Positions 44,781 to 55,880 of a stretch of 64,000 nt of DNA are shown one piece after another. The notes beneath the pieces were generated by a model. It was given only the letters and a program-made list of their open reading frames with translations, searched no databases and was not told where the DNA came from. Origin of the DNA: Calliphora vicina (lineage: Eukaryota; Arthropoda; Insecta; Diptera; Calliphoridae); the NCBI RefSeq assembly GCF_958450345.1, contig NC_088783.1:54784395-54848394 (forward strand), written 5' to 3'. Both the position numbers and the translations under genes were made by a program. Positions within the stretch are counted from its first letter, which is position 1; each line of letters starts with the position of its first letter.

Positions 44781-45460
44781 AAAAACAAGTAAGAAAGCTA
44801 TATTCGGCTCTGCTGAATCTTATATACCCTTCACCAAATTATAAATATTTTTATGTAAACAAAATTTATTTTTTTCCAGTAGTTTTTTTAAATTTTAAAA
44901 ATAAACTTACTATGGTCTTGTATACGTCGCACAGTGGCGCCATTTGAGTTTTTTCGTTGCAAAAATCATAACTTTTGAACCAAATGAGATAATCAAAAAA
45001 TTTAAAAGGCATATGATAGATAACTGATCAGCAGGGAAACCAAAATATGCAAATGCATGTTTTTTCTGGTGAGTCTAATGGGCCCATGGATAAGATATTT
45101 ACACGTTTCAGAACTATTTAAGAATTTTGGCATCGATTTGTTAGTGCATATTTTTGCATATTTTGCCCTTAAATGCATATTTTTGCATATATTTGTTTTA
45201 GGAGCATATTTATGTCATATTTTTGCGTTTTAGAGCATATTTTACTGTTTAATAGCATATTTTGACTTTATCAAAAACAAATTTTGACTTACTTATTTTC
45301 GCTGTTGTGTTACAGGTTTTAAACTTCCTTTGTTTAAAATTCAAAATTGAAAAATATATTTTTTTTAATATAAAATAAGCACTATTTTAATAATAGCGCC
45401 ATCTAAATATCAAATTTTAGTTCTAATTCAAACTCAACCGTTCTAAGTGTTAAAGAAATA

Positions 45461-45717
45461 TTTGGTCAATTCACAAGGTCTCTTATCAGTCATATTGTCA
45501 TAATGTCTTAATATATCTCGACTCGGCAGCTCGGCTTAACCGACAATTAGGCATTCGGCGAAGGTCTCTACTGGTTGGTTACGATAACACAATAAACATA
45601 GCATACAGAGTACTAATGTTTTAGGACATTTTTTACTTGAAAAACAATAAAACCATTGTGAAATATTAGGACATTATGACAATATGACATAATAAGAGAC
45701 CTTGTGAATTGACCAAA
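45461..45717. mobile_element. MITE with ~60-bp TTTGGTCAATTC inverted repeats
   Basis: 257 bp between TA dinucleotides. Arms start TTTGGTCAATTCACAAGGTC and pair over TCTTAT, TCATATTGTCATAATGTC and TAATAT. hAT copy 1 lacks it and gives the empty site (AGAAATATTG near 13180). TA flanks suggest Tc1/mariner mobilisation. Confidence 0.8.
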
Positions 45718-45723
45718 TATCTT

Positions 45724-45860
45724 TTAAATTCGCTCCTATAACATCAATTGATGTCGAAAGAACATTTTTTATGATAAAAATGTTTTCAGATCCAATAGAC
45801 AACGATTTTTATTTGAAAATTTAAGTCAACATTTTGTAATTGCAATAATAACCTTAATTG
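45724..45860 (+). pseudogene. hAT transposase C-terminal remnant, second copy
   Basis: Reads SIDVERTF then breaks frame, with NDFYLK and FVIAII-like continuation. It is the same hATC block as at 13190-13284 but extends further towards the original C-terminus. Confidence 0.65.
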
Positions 45861-47070
45861 AAGAAGTGACTTTATATTTATATAAAATATCATCAAAAAA
45901 TACCTCTCGAGGACTTTTCATAACTTAAGTTCCTATTCTTTTTATGTTGTGTTTATTTTTTGTTATACTTTTTAGTTCTTGTTATTTTTGTTTATTTTAT
46001 GTTACTTTACCTTTTTAGAAATAAATTGCATTGCTTTTTTTAAATAAAAGTATAATTTTTGGTTAAAAATTATATAAAAGTTTTTTTTAAGAGCATATTT
46101 TAAAGTTTTTACTGCATATTTAAATTGCTTAAAACGTTTTTTTTAGAGCATATTTCCGGTTTCCCTGCTGATCAGCCTATGAAATAAGTGTTTGAAAATT
46201 TTCTTTTTTTGAAAAAAAAATTTTTTGGTTGGTTTTTACGGTCATGTCATTTTTGAAACATGTCTTTTTTCAAAATTTTACCTCTAGCACAAAATGGGGC
46301 AGCTGGAAATTTTTGCATTAGGTAAAGGAATAATCAAAGAACTTATTTTGAAAATATGGCAAATATAGAAAATTATAGTTTTTTTTTATTTTCTTTCAAA
46401 GTTGAGAAATATTGAAAAAATTTTGGTAATAGTTGGTAAATATCGAATTACCTGGACAAATACAAAGCAAACAGTACAATTTTTGTTTATTCTTTTCTTA
46501 ATAAATATATCTATCAAAAGAATCCAAAATAATGACGATCAGTTACATAGTTTTTGATATATTGTATCTGAAAGCGGACCAAATTACCTAAATATTGTCT
46601 GTTTTTTTTTAAAACTGAAAATCAGTCAACTTTGAAGGGCTATATCTTCTGAACCAAAAATCTGATTTTAATAAGAGTATCATTTTTGAAATCGTTGGAC
46701 AATTTACTGTAAAAGAGGTTTGTTAAATATTTTGTAGGAGCACATGAAATTTTAATTTTTGCAACGGGCGCCACTGTTCGTCGTTGTCTATATTAATGGC
46801 TTTGTAATCCAGATATAGGTCATAAATAGAGGTTGTCCTGGTTTTTTCCTTATATCTCAGCCATTTGTGGCCGATTTTCTCGATTTTAAACAGACAGACG
46901 GACATGGCTTAATCGACTCCGCTATCTATAAGGATCCGGAATATATATACTTTATAGGGTCGGAAAATTATATTATGGAAATTACAAACGGAATAACAAA
47001 CTTATATATACCCTTCTCAAGAAGGTGAAGGGTATAAAAAAGAAAACAAAAAACTATGTATGTATACAAA

Positions 47071-47790
47071 AACAAGTAAGAAAGTATGGTCGGTCAAGCC
47101 CGACCCTATAATACCCTACACTAAGTAAAAGAGCAAAAACATTTTTCTTTTAAAATTTCAATAATTTATATTTTTGAGTGATTTTCGGAAGTGGGCCTTA
47201 TGACCAATTATGGACCGATCACCATGAAATTAGGCCGTGTAAATTATGTCTATATGAAAGTTAATTATGTTGAATTTTGTGTGTATACCAACATTTATAA
47301 GCGATTTATGCACGTTAAAGTGATTTTCGGAAGCGGGTCTATATGGGAGCTATGACTAATTATGGACGGATCGTAACAAAATTTGGTGAGATCAATTTTG
47401 TGTATATAAAACTTATTTGGAGCGGAATTTGTGGAGATACATATATAAATTAAACATTTATGACCGATAAAGTCCAATTTCGGGAGGACATTTGTATGGG
47501 GTCTAGGTGAAATAATGGACCGATTTCAGCCAGTTTCAATAGGCTTGGTCCTTGAGCCGAAAAAATAATATGTATCAAATTTCATCGAAATATCTTCAAA
47601 ATTGCGACCTGTACTCTGCGCACAAGGTTTACATGGACAGACGGACGGACATCGTTTAATCGACTCAGAAAGTGATTCTAAGTCGATCGGTATACTTTAA
47701 GGTGGGAGTTAGACTAATATTTTTGGGCGTTACAAACATATGCACAAACGCATTATACCCTCCCCACTATGGTGGTGTAGGGTATAAAAA
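47071..47790 (-). mobile_element. DINE-like element, family 2, complete
   Basis: Inverse orientation. It begins AACAAGTAAGAAAGTATGGT and hairpin GGTCGGTCAAGCCCGACC, and ends GGTGGTGTAGGGTATAAAAA. It contains CAGACGGACGGACATCG microsatellite and the CGATCGGTATACTTTAAGGT block. Only about 30 bp separate it from the family 1 copy to its left. Confidence 0.85.
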
Positions 47791-47819
47791 TATTTGAACA
47801 GTTTTTAATTTACGAGGTA

Positions 47820-48010
47820 AATTTTTGTGTGATCTAGAGGTACTAAAGTACTACGACCTACCCTAAAGCAGTTTTTTCAAAATAACTCAAAATTTTTAGG
47901 GTGTTTCAAAATCTTTGAAAACGGTTTTAGTATGTCCTCACCTAGACCTATTAGGTCGCTTTTCAAGTTCTGCCAAAAAGTGTTATTTTGTGTTATGTAC
48001 TAAATCCAGC
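47820..48010 (-). repeat. Unclassified repeat R3, copy 2 (partial)
   Basis: Blocks AGAGGTACTAAAGTACTACG, CAAAATAACTCAAAATTTTT and GGTCGCTTTTCAAGTTCTGC correspond to 35559-35760 inverted. Only the terminal ~190 bp remain. Confidence 0.7.
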
Positions 48011-50070
48011 AAGAAATGCTGATTGGAAACATGAGTGATCAAGGCTCGAGCTTGTTTTCTCGTTCTCTTCTGGATTTAATTGCGAAAAGGAAACATTGTA
48101 ATTTTTTTAAAACTAATTTATTAATTTGATTTCTTTAAAACCTCAAATTGAAATGAACTCTTTATTTAATTGCTAACTTTTCAACATCCATCTCCAGCAC
48201 ATTTTTTTTTTGAGACCCCAAAAGCCTTACGGTTAAAACTCATGACAGATGTAAATTGATTTGAGGTAAAAAAAAACCTCTCTGAGCATTATTTAACATT
48301 GGAATTTATATTATTTGTTTGCAGCAAACACAAACAACAACAAAACGACAACAATCTTCCTTCTTATTTATTGTCGTCTGTAGATTGACTTAAAAGTTCG
48401 CAATGAGCAGAAAAAGACAGAAAATGAAAACTAAAAGAAGAAAAAAACGCTACAACAAACAAAAGAAAATCGAATAGTTAATTATGATGAATGATAATTG
48501 CATACAATACAAGAAATACAACAGCAACAACAACAACTAAAAGTACATAGTGCAACTGCAACAAGCAGCAAGAAAAAAAAGTAGTCAATTGAATTTGTTA
48601 AAGTATGTTTGTTATTTATGCACTGCATACTACTCGTACATACCGGCATATGGATGTATACAATGGTTGTGTTGTTTGTTTGTGCATGTTTAATAAAATG
48701 CAGAAATGTAAAGGAGTGGAAACAATTAACAAAATTCATAGGGGTTACATGACTGACCCTAATTCATCAATAGTGGGGTTAATTGACACATTACTGTCTC
48801 CAAGTTATCTTTTCAGGGACATATTAGAGTTGTATTGGTCTTTGGGAATACAGATAGTGTTCATTTGATATGACTTTTTCCAGTTATCTACTTGACTGAT
48901 CCCTAGTTATCTATGGAGGAGTCAATGGTCACTTTTTAGTCCCTTAGTAATGCGGAGAGGGGACAGTTACACAAATTTGGCAAGGCATAACCCTGCTTAC
49001 ATATTTTTGCTACTCAAGATACAAATTCATTACATCAATCCTAAATTATTTGCTTAAATATTTGAAAATGTTGCTCAACATCTGAATATTCTGAATATTC
49101 ATATTCTAACTGTTACAATCCTTAGCTAATATTTAATTAACAAATCCTAAATGTTTCATTAATTAACAAACTCTTTAAAACTTCTTTTTTTTATTTGTAT
49201 TTAAACATCAGCAACAAAAATTGTTCACTTAATGTTAACTTGAAAAGAAAAATTGTCTCTAGGTTTATTTTTATTCGCAAAAAAAACTAAATAATTTAAC
49301 ATAATATAGCTTAAGGCTTAAAACTTCAAAACTGAAATAGAAAAATTTGAAGCCACATTCAAACAAACAAAAAAAGAAATAATAATGTTTAGAAAAAAAA
49401 CTACAGAAAATGATCATGGAAAGAAAAACTTGGGTGCAGTAAATGCTTATGTTTGTTGCTGCTGCTGCAGCTACACGTTCGTACGATCAGACCGCTCCAC
49501 TGTATAAACGTCATAAAAACCAACAGCTCTGTTTTTTTTCTTTACTTTTCAGTTTTCCAGCATTTATTTTTTTTTATTTTGGCATGTAATTTGTGTTAAA
49601 TTGACACACCTTTTTTAATACTAAATAAATGAAAGAAAGACAAAAAAAAACTCAATATAATAAACTAAATTAAGCAATAAATTTTTTTATAGTGTTTTTA
49701 ACATTACAACAACAATGGTAGCAGCAGCAGCACCGAACATTATACAAAAATATTTTACCTAAATTGATCATTTTAAATGGAAAGAAGGAACAAATATAAA
49801 ATAATGCTTTGGTTGGTAGTTGTTTGAAATTGTTAACGCAAATAATCACAAAACAGAGGTTAATGTTAAAGGAAATAACAGACAAAATTAAACAATAGAT
49901 TGGCAAATATAAATAAATAAATAAATTGTCATTATTTTATGGCAATTATAACAAAGTCTTTAGAAATTGACAATAACGATGAGAGGTTTATTGAGAGAAA
50001 TCATATTTAAATTAATGTTGTAAATGACAGCTTAACGGAAATAATATTTAAAGTTGAAATATTTATAATA
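48010..50070. other. Host-like stretch, no supported gene
   Basis: Contains CAACAACAACAACT-type runs near 48523-48540 and CTGCTGCTGCAG near 49460. No frame resembles a known protein and no transposon ends were recognised. Confidence 0.4.
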
Positions 50071-50071
50071 C

Positions 50072-50115
50072 GAAGGCGGGTCAATAAGTCCCTGGCTTTT
50101 ATAATGAATTACAGG
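50072..50115. repeat. mariner terminal inverted repeat fragment
   Basis: GGCGGGTCAATAAGTCCCTG is the inverse of the end at 62745-62778 (GTCGCGGACTTATTGACCC). No transposase sequence adjoins it here. Confidence 0.55.
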
Positions 50116-50301
50116 ATTTTGAATAAAAAAAAAAATCATTTTATTTTTCAACATACATAGAGTGACCGACAAAAGTATACGTACGACCATTATTTTCGTA
50201 ACTCGTGGACTTCTAAACCATAATAAGTAAAAGTAATGATGCAGTTTTATTTCAAATGCATTTTTAGTAATATAACAAAAAAATATATCTAAATTTATAA
50301 T

Positions 50302-50555
50302 TCACCCCTATCGCGAATCAATATTTCACATGAAATATTTTCCCATTTTTCGTTCATAAACTTTGTTCACGGGAAAAAATTCCCCATGTTGTGAAATTTT
50401 TAGATGGAATTTTGTAAACATTAAACAGCTGTTACGAACAAAATAAACTATTGTGAATGAAAAGTTTAGGGGAATATCACGATAGCAATTTTCCCTTCGA
50501 GGGAAATGGATATTTCATGGGAACACAAATTTCACATTTTTTCACGATAGGGGTG
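50302..50555. repeat. MITE, TCACCCCTATCG family, inside the Tc1 element
   Basis: Starts TCACCCCTATCGCGAATCAA and ends CACGATAGGGGTGA, in the inverse orientation to the copy at 211-473. The shared TTCCCTTCGAGGG and CAGCTGTT blocks are intact. Confidence 0.8.
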
Positions 50556-50809
50556 ATTTATTTAACTTTTATTCACAAAAAATACGATCACTACATACGA
50601 TCTGTACACTAAATAAACATTTTTCAGCGAATACAAATTTTCATTAAATTCAAGATTTCGTTGGGCCACCACGGACATCTACAAGCGTCTGGGCATCGAA
50701 GCAACTAAATTTTCCAGTTCTGCGGAAGTTATATTTTACCATTCTTCTGGAAGGTTCTCCTTTAACATTGGTGCACAAGTAATAAGATGTTTTCGGATCT
50801 TCCGTTGAA

Positions 50810-51320
50810 GAATTTATCACATGTGCTCAATAACATTTAAGTCCGGGCTTTAAGGTGGTGTGTACAATTGTCATGGGGCATGGTAGAGTAGCCAATCTTT
50901 GACAATTTGAGACCAATGTTTCGGATCGTTATCTTGCTTAAAAATCCAACTTTTACCAAGAGTTAAAATATCAACGGATGCTCTCAAATTTTGTTTCAAA
51001 ATGGATTTGTACTGATAACGATCCATATTATCCTCAATAAACACTAACTTCCCCACTCCAGAAACATCGACAGTACCCCAAACTATCACACCATGCTTAA
51101 CTGTAGCAAGTAAGTTTTTCGAATCCATTGCTGTATTTGTTTTGCGCCATACTTTATCTCTCCCATCACTTCCAAATATGTTATACTTCAACTCATCAGT
51201 GAACAAAACTCGCATCCAGAATTCCATGTCCTTTCCAAAGTGCTTTTGGGCGAACTCCAAACGAAGTTTACGATCCGTTCGCTATTTTACGAGGATTTCT
51301 GCTTTAATTGCCATTATTAT
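50810..51320 (-). pseudogene. Tc1 transposase, decayed
   Basis: A 129-codon frame (50871-51260) carries most of the DDE domain. The first catalytic Asp is in VLFTDELKYNIFGSDGR and the second in FKQDNDPKHWSQIVKDWL. VWRKTN, VWGTVDVSGVGKL and DNMDRYQYKSIL lie between, as in Tc1-family proteins. Beyond the frame's stop, SPDLNVIEH (about 50830-50860) preserves the D34E region with its Glu. The N-terminal paired-like DNA-binding domain is poorly preserved. The catalytic residues survive but stops and frameshifts make it non-functional. Confidence 0.85.
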
Positions 51321-51734
51321 TTAAGGTTCTTTGAATTGTTCGTGGATAAACAATAACTTCTGATCTTGTTCTTCGAGTTCTTCGGCCAATTTTGTGGTAT
51401 TTACTTTTTTGTGATATTAACTACATCTCTACGATGTAGTTTCTTTGGGCGACCACTTCGCAGCTTGTTTTTAACTGTACCAATGTTTCCAAAGTTACTG
51501 AATATTGTTTGAACTGTAGACTTAATAAATTGCATGCTTATCTGTTAGTATTTATTGTTTTTATGAATAATTTTGCAATTTTATATTGCAAAAACATTTT
51601 TTTGGTGCATAGCAATAAAAATAGATTTCAAACAAAACTGCATTATTTTTTTATTTACCGGGTTTTCTCTCATAAAGTGGCAAAAATTGTGGTCGTACGT
51701 AGACTTATGACGACCACTGTACTATTCTAAAATA

Positions 51735-51946
51735 AAACTTTCTTTAGAATAATGTCATAAAAAGTTTTTCCAGACAAATAAACCCTTTTCTTTAAAGACC
51801 TCTATCTAATAGAAACTTTTCTAGAGAACACTGCCACCAGAAGAGGCTATTCTTAAAAAAACTGACTTTTCTGTATATCGAAAACTATCTTAAATATAAG
51901 CGTTTATATGCGGAACTGTCTTATGAAGAGTAGTTTCTATAAAAAA
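51735..51946. repeat. ~31-bp array built on TTTTCTATAGAAAA, decayed block
   Basis: Units such as TAGAAACTTTTCTAGAGAAC and GAAAACTATCTTAAATATAA recur loosely. Better copies are at 58027-58235 and 59630-60135. Confidence 0.6.
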
Positions 51947-51947
51947 A

Positions 51948-52195
51948 AACAAGTAACAGAGCTATATTCGGGTATTGTAGGTCCAACTTGCAAAGGCCTT
52001 TGAAATATCTATCATTAGATATCCATATTGTCTATATTAATGACTTAGTAATCCAGATATGTGGAGGTCAAAAATAGGTAAAAAATCGAGGTTTTCCTGA
52101 TTTTTTCCTTATATCTCAGCCATTTGTGGACCGATTTTCTCGATTTTAAATAGCAAACGACCCGGAAGAATTCCCGGTATATTGATGTATGATGT
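51948..52195 (-). mobile_element. DINE-like family 1 fragment
   Basis: Begins AACAAGTAACAGAGCTATAT with a broken hairpin. The T-rich spacer has been deleted, joining directly to GGTATTGTAGGTCCAACTTG. It continues to TGGACCGATTTTCTCGATTT and the GAATTCCCGGTATATTGATG block seen in a few family members. Confidence 0.7.
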
Positions 52196-52540
52196 AATTT
52201 CCAAAAAAGTTTTGAAAAATCCCAAAAATTGGATTTTTTTAGGTTTTTTGTTATAATATCAATACGATGAGCGGGGTTATCGGAACTCTTTATAAAATAA
52301 TTAAAAAACATCTAAAATAGGTTACTTTATTTTGATATCGACTATGCGATTTTAGAATTTTTGCCCTAAAGTTGAATTTTATATAAAAAAATAGGTCTTA
52401 TTTGAATGGACCTGGTCCCCTCGGTATCAACAATTTTTGAAATTTGTTTCCATTTAAAATATTTAGTGTAAAGTTAACTTTTCAAAAAAAATAAATTCTT
52501 AATATATCTAGTTAGAAATTTTTTCGATAACTTTAAAATA
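52196..52540. other. AT-rich stretch, no gene seen
   Basis: No recognised protein or repeat ends. Confidence 0.4.
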
Positions 52541-53502
52541 AAACAAATAAGAAAGTTTGGTCGGTCAAGCCCGACCATATAATACCCTATACTAAGTAAA
52601 AGAGTAAAAACATTTTTCTTTTAAAATTTCAATAATTTATATTTTTGAGTGATTTTCGGAAGTGGGCTTTATATGGGGGCTATGACCAATTATGGACCGA
52701 TCACCATGAAATTAGGTCGTGTGATTTATGTCTCTACGAAAGATTACTATGTTGAATTTTGTGAGTATTTTTAAGCAATTTAAAAATAAAAAAAGTTAAA
52801 GTGATTTTCGGAAGCGGTTCTATATGGGAGCTATGACTAATTATGGACCGATCGTAACAAAATTTGGTGACATGAATTCTGTATATATAAAACTTATTTG
52901 GAGCGCAATTTGTGGATATACATTTATAAATTAAACATATATGACCGATAAAGTCCAATTTCGGAAGGACATTTGTATGGGGGCTAGGTGAAATAATGGA
53001 CCGATTTCAGCCATTTTCAATAGACTTGGTCCTTGGGCCGAAAAAATAATATGTATCAAATTTGATTGAAATATCTTCAAAATTGCGACCTGTACTCTGC
53101 GCACAAGGTTTATATGGACAGCCAGCCAGCCGACCAGACTGACGGACGGACATCGCACAGTGGTATGAGAATAAAAAAAGAGGGAAATAAATCTGTAACT
53201 TCTAAACCCTTACGCCGATTTGAATGAAATTTCACATGCGCAAAGAGGAAGTGTAGTCGAGTTTAAGTTCTGAACTTGGACCTTCCTCTTTGCGCATGTG
53301 AAATTTCATTCAAATCGGCGTAAGGGTTTAGAAGTTACAGATTTATTTCCCTCTTTTTTTATTCTCATACCACTGTGCATCGTTTTATCGACTCAGAAAG
53401 TTATTCTAAGTCGATCGGTGTACTTTAAGACTAATATTTTTGGGCGTTACAAACATATGTACAAACGCGTAATACCCTCCCACTATGGTGTAGGGTATAA
53501 AA
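52541..53502 (-). mobile_element. DINE-like family 2 copy split by a Transib-like MITE
   Basis: Inverse orientation, hairpin GGTCGGTCAAGCCCGACC at about 52559-52576. The other end, GTGTAGGGTATAAAAA, is at 53502. The body is interrupted in GACGGACATCG by a 222-bp palindromic MITE and resumes with CATCGTTTTATCGACTCAG. Confidence 0.85.
53156..53377. mobile_element. Transib-like palindromic MITE, copy 3
   Basis: 222 bp flanked by the 5-bp duplication CATCG (53151-53155, 53378-53382). It is an almost perfect palindrome over about 100 bp per arm, starting CACAGTGGTATGAGAATAAA. Arms include CTAAACCCTTACGCCGATTT and CACATGCGCAAAGAGGAAG, with a short loop around 53255-53270. CACAGTGG ends plus a 5-bp duplication point to mobilisation by a Transib transposase. 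Confidence 0.85.
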
Positions 53503-53829
53503 AGTACTTTTTTGAAAAATCGCCTTTTTAAAATTTTTTTAAATTCAAATATATATACAGTGACGGACAATACAATAGAATCACTACATATGAATTCGAT
53601 TAAAGCGGTAAAATTACAAAATTTGATTTCAAAATTTAAAATTTGTTCATTATATATTAATGCTCATAACGTAAACAATAAATAGAAAAAAATAAAATAA
53701 AACAAGTAAGAGTGCTATATTCGGCTATGCCGAATCTTATATACCCTTCACCTTTGTTGTGGATGCATTATTATTTTTTATAATTAGTATATAGGTATGT
53801 ATGTACATTGTCCACTTTCAGCTTACAGC

Positions 53830-54190
53830 ATCCTAAATTTATCAAGAACACAAAAAACAACAACAACGCCAAACGAAACAGAACACCAAAAGAAAAAAAC
53901 AAAATACGCAAGGCAATGAAACCAACACACATCCAAACATACGTTTAATTGTATAAAAAACAACAACAACGCTAAAAGAAACAAAACACAAAAGAAAAAC
54001 AAAATACGCAAAGCATGCACATTCAAACATACGATTTGTTGATTTTTTGTCAAAAAAACCAACACACAACCAAACAAACGTTTAGTTGTATAAAAAACAA
54101 CAACAACGCCAAAAGAAACAAAACACAAAAAAAAACAAAATACTTGCACATCCAACCATACGTTTTGTTGCTGTTTTGTCAAAGCATGCA
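53830..54190. repeat. Three irregular units with CAACAACAACGCC
   Basis: AAAAAACAACAACAACGC(C/T)A recurs at about 53854, 53955 and 54094, each with ACACATCCAAACATACGTTT-like and ACAAAACACAAAAGAAAAAC segments. Long antisense frames here are repeat translation rich in Phe, Val and Cys. Confidence 0.75.
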
Positions 54191-54368
54191 ATACATTGTG
54201 TTTTTTGATGAAATTTTCAGAGGTTGTCTCGGATTTTTGCTCATATCTCCGTTATTTATGGACGGATTTTGCTGATTTTAAATAGCAAAATTCTCGAAAG
54301 TATGTCTGACAGAATTGTTGAAGATTTGGATCCCGGAGATATCTGGCGCCTTCAGAAAATTGATTTCA

Positions 54369-54406
<38 letters not shown>

Positions 54407-55040
54407 GGACAGACAGACATACAGATAGACGGACATGGCTTAATCGACTACGCTATCAGTGTAGCCAGATGTGGGGATTTGTCCCCAATTTGGGGATTTC
54501 AAGATTTTTTTGGGGACAGAATTTCGTGGGGAGGGATTTGGGGATTTTAACAAATTTTGGGGATTTACATCCAATTTTGGGGATTTTACATTTTTAGACA
54601 TTAGCAGCACAATGTAGAGTCTTGGCCTAGTAATAAAGCAGAAGGGATATTTATTGACAAACATTTCAATTTCTAATCTATTTGGTTTTATATTTTGTTT
54701 AAATAATCATATTTTATGTCTTTCATTTCTTCAGAATTTGATGAAAAACACAAAAATTTTAGATTTTTCGTTTCCAGGACACTACTTTGATAATAAAAAA
54801 AATTAAAAAAGGATTTCATCAAAAGTTCAGAGATATTAAATTGTTTTAAATTCTTGCTAAACACAGAAAGCTGAATCATTCTCTAGGAGCCAATTTTTGA
54901 CTTCGTATTTAAATGTTAATTACACTGTTCGAAAGTGAAAAAAATTTCAAAAAATTTCAGAAACATCCTCAAATTCAGAATTTATTCTAAAAAAAAAGTT
55001 TTCAATGATGTTCGTCAACTTATCGTAGACCTGTAACTTA

Positions 55041-55167
55041 AGCTGGCCACACACGGTTGATTTGTGATTATGATTTGTTCGTGTTCGACATCTTGTTACT
55101 TGTTAATGGGGATGTGCGCGATAAAAATCACAAATCATGCGAACAAATCATTCCGTGTGGGCCAGCT
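55041..55167. mobile_element. 127-bp MITE with AGCTGGCCACACACGG ends
   Basis: Left AGCTGGCCACACACGG, right CCGTGTGGGCCAGCT, flanked by TTA (55038-55040, 55168-55170). ATGATTTGT/ATTTGTGATT motifs pair further in. The TTA duplication resembles PIF/Harbinger, tentatively. Confidence 0.7.
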
Positions 55168-55499
55168 TTAGTCAGTTTTTATCCGACTTTATATTTTTCA
55201 ACGGGTTTGGAGAGAAATCTGATTACGTTTTAAAATACCGTGCATCTTTTGATACATTTGTAAGTTATAAGTATTGTTTTTGTTAAGAATATCTAAAAAA
55301 AAAACAAAATTTGGTTTTAATAGCATTTCAATACTTATTTTGATATGAAAGCTTATACCAGTGCAACGATATACATTTTTATTGCAATGTATAAAGAAAA
55401 TTTAGTTCTTAACATGTCTTCTGTATATGTATATGAAAACTATTTGTGTTGAATTTTATTTGAGTTTGAAATATTTTTAAGAAATCTATAGTCATTAAA

Positions 55500-55880
55500 A
55501 TGATCTTCGGAAGTGGGCATTATATGGTAAATTTGGTGAGGCAGGTTCGGCATATATAAAACTTATTTTTGCTGAATTTGTTTTTTATATCTATATAACT
55601 AAGATATTTATGATAGCTTAACTATTTTCAGATAGGGCAATCGTATGGGGGCTATGAGAAATGATGTACCCATTCTAATCAAATTCAATAGGTTTCGTCC
55701 TTGGGGCAATACAAGAGCTTGTATCAAATTATCTTTGAAATTGCGACCTGTAGTTTGATTACAAGGTTTACATGGACGGACGGACATCGCAAAATCGACT
55801 AAGAAAGTGATCCAGAACATATTGGTATACTTTAAGGTGGGTATTGGGACAATATTTTTGCACGTTGCAAACATCAGCTC
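55500..55880 (-). mobile_element. DINE-like family 2 internal fragment
   Basis: TCTTCGGAAGTGGGCATTAT, GCAATCGTATGGGGGCTATG, GACGGACGGACATCGC and GGTATACTTTAAGGTGGGTA match the family 2 body. The ends are lost. Confidence 0.7.

Larger units (their letters stand above)
45032..46167 (+). mobile_element. hAT element, copy 2
   Basis: Ends CAGGGAAACC and GGTTTCCCTG, with exact 8-bp duplication CTGATCAG (45024-45031, 46168-46175). Same family as the copy at 12494-13985, sharing GCATATTTT sub-terminal repeats and the hATC remnant. It carries one MITE (45461-45717) but lacks the DINE-like fragment and GCCAGTTTTTGAC MITE found in copy 1. Confidence 0.9.
44930..46778. mobile_element. Transib-like element, copy 2
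   Basis: 1849 bp flanked by CGTCG (44925-44929 and 46779-46783). Ends CACAGTGGCGCC and, inverted, AACAGTGGCGCC, followed inward by GTTGCAAAAAT on both sides. The right terminal C has mutated to A. It contains hAT copy 2. The remaining 0.7 kb shows no transposase. Confidence 0.75.
44783..47040 (-). mobile_element. DINE-like family 1 copy carrying nested insertions
   Basis: The 3' end with hairpin ATTCGGCTCTGCTGAAT is at 44783-44850. The 5' end, with TATACCCTTCTC and GAAGGTGAAGGGTATA, finishes at 47040. The body breaks at CGTCG (44925-44929) and resumes at 46779 with the same bases. The 1.85-kb interruption is a Transib-like element that itself carries a hAT. Confidence 0.8.
50160..51719 (-). 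mobile_element. Tc1-like transposon with an inserted MITE
   Basis: Flanked by TA (50158-50159, 51720-51721). Ends GAGTGACCGACAAAAGTATA and, inverted, CAGTGGTCGTCATAAGTCTA, both followed by CGTACGACCA. A 254-bp TCACCCCTATCG MITE sits at 50302-50555, leaving about 1.3 kb, a usual Tc1 size. The transposase on the minus strand is decayed. Confidence 0.85.

Noticed and set aside
53823..54191. 122-codon minus-strand frame rich in Phe and Val
   Set aside because: It is the translation of the three-unit CAACAACAACGCC array, with the same peptide phrase repeating.
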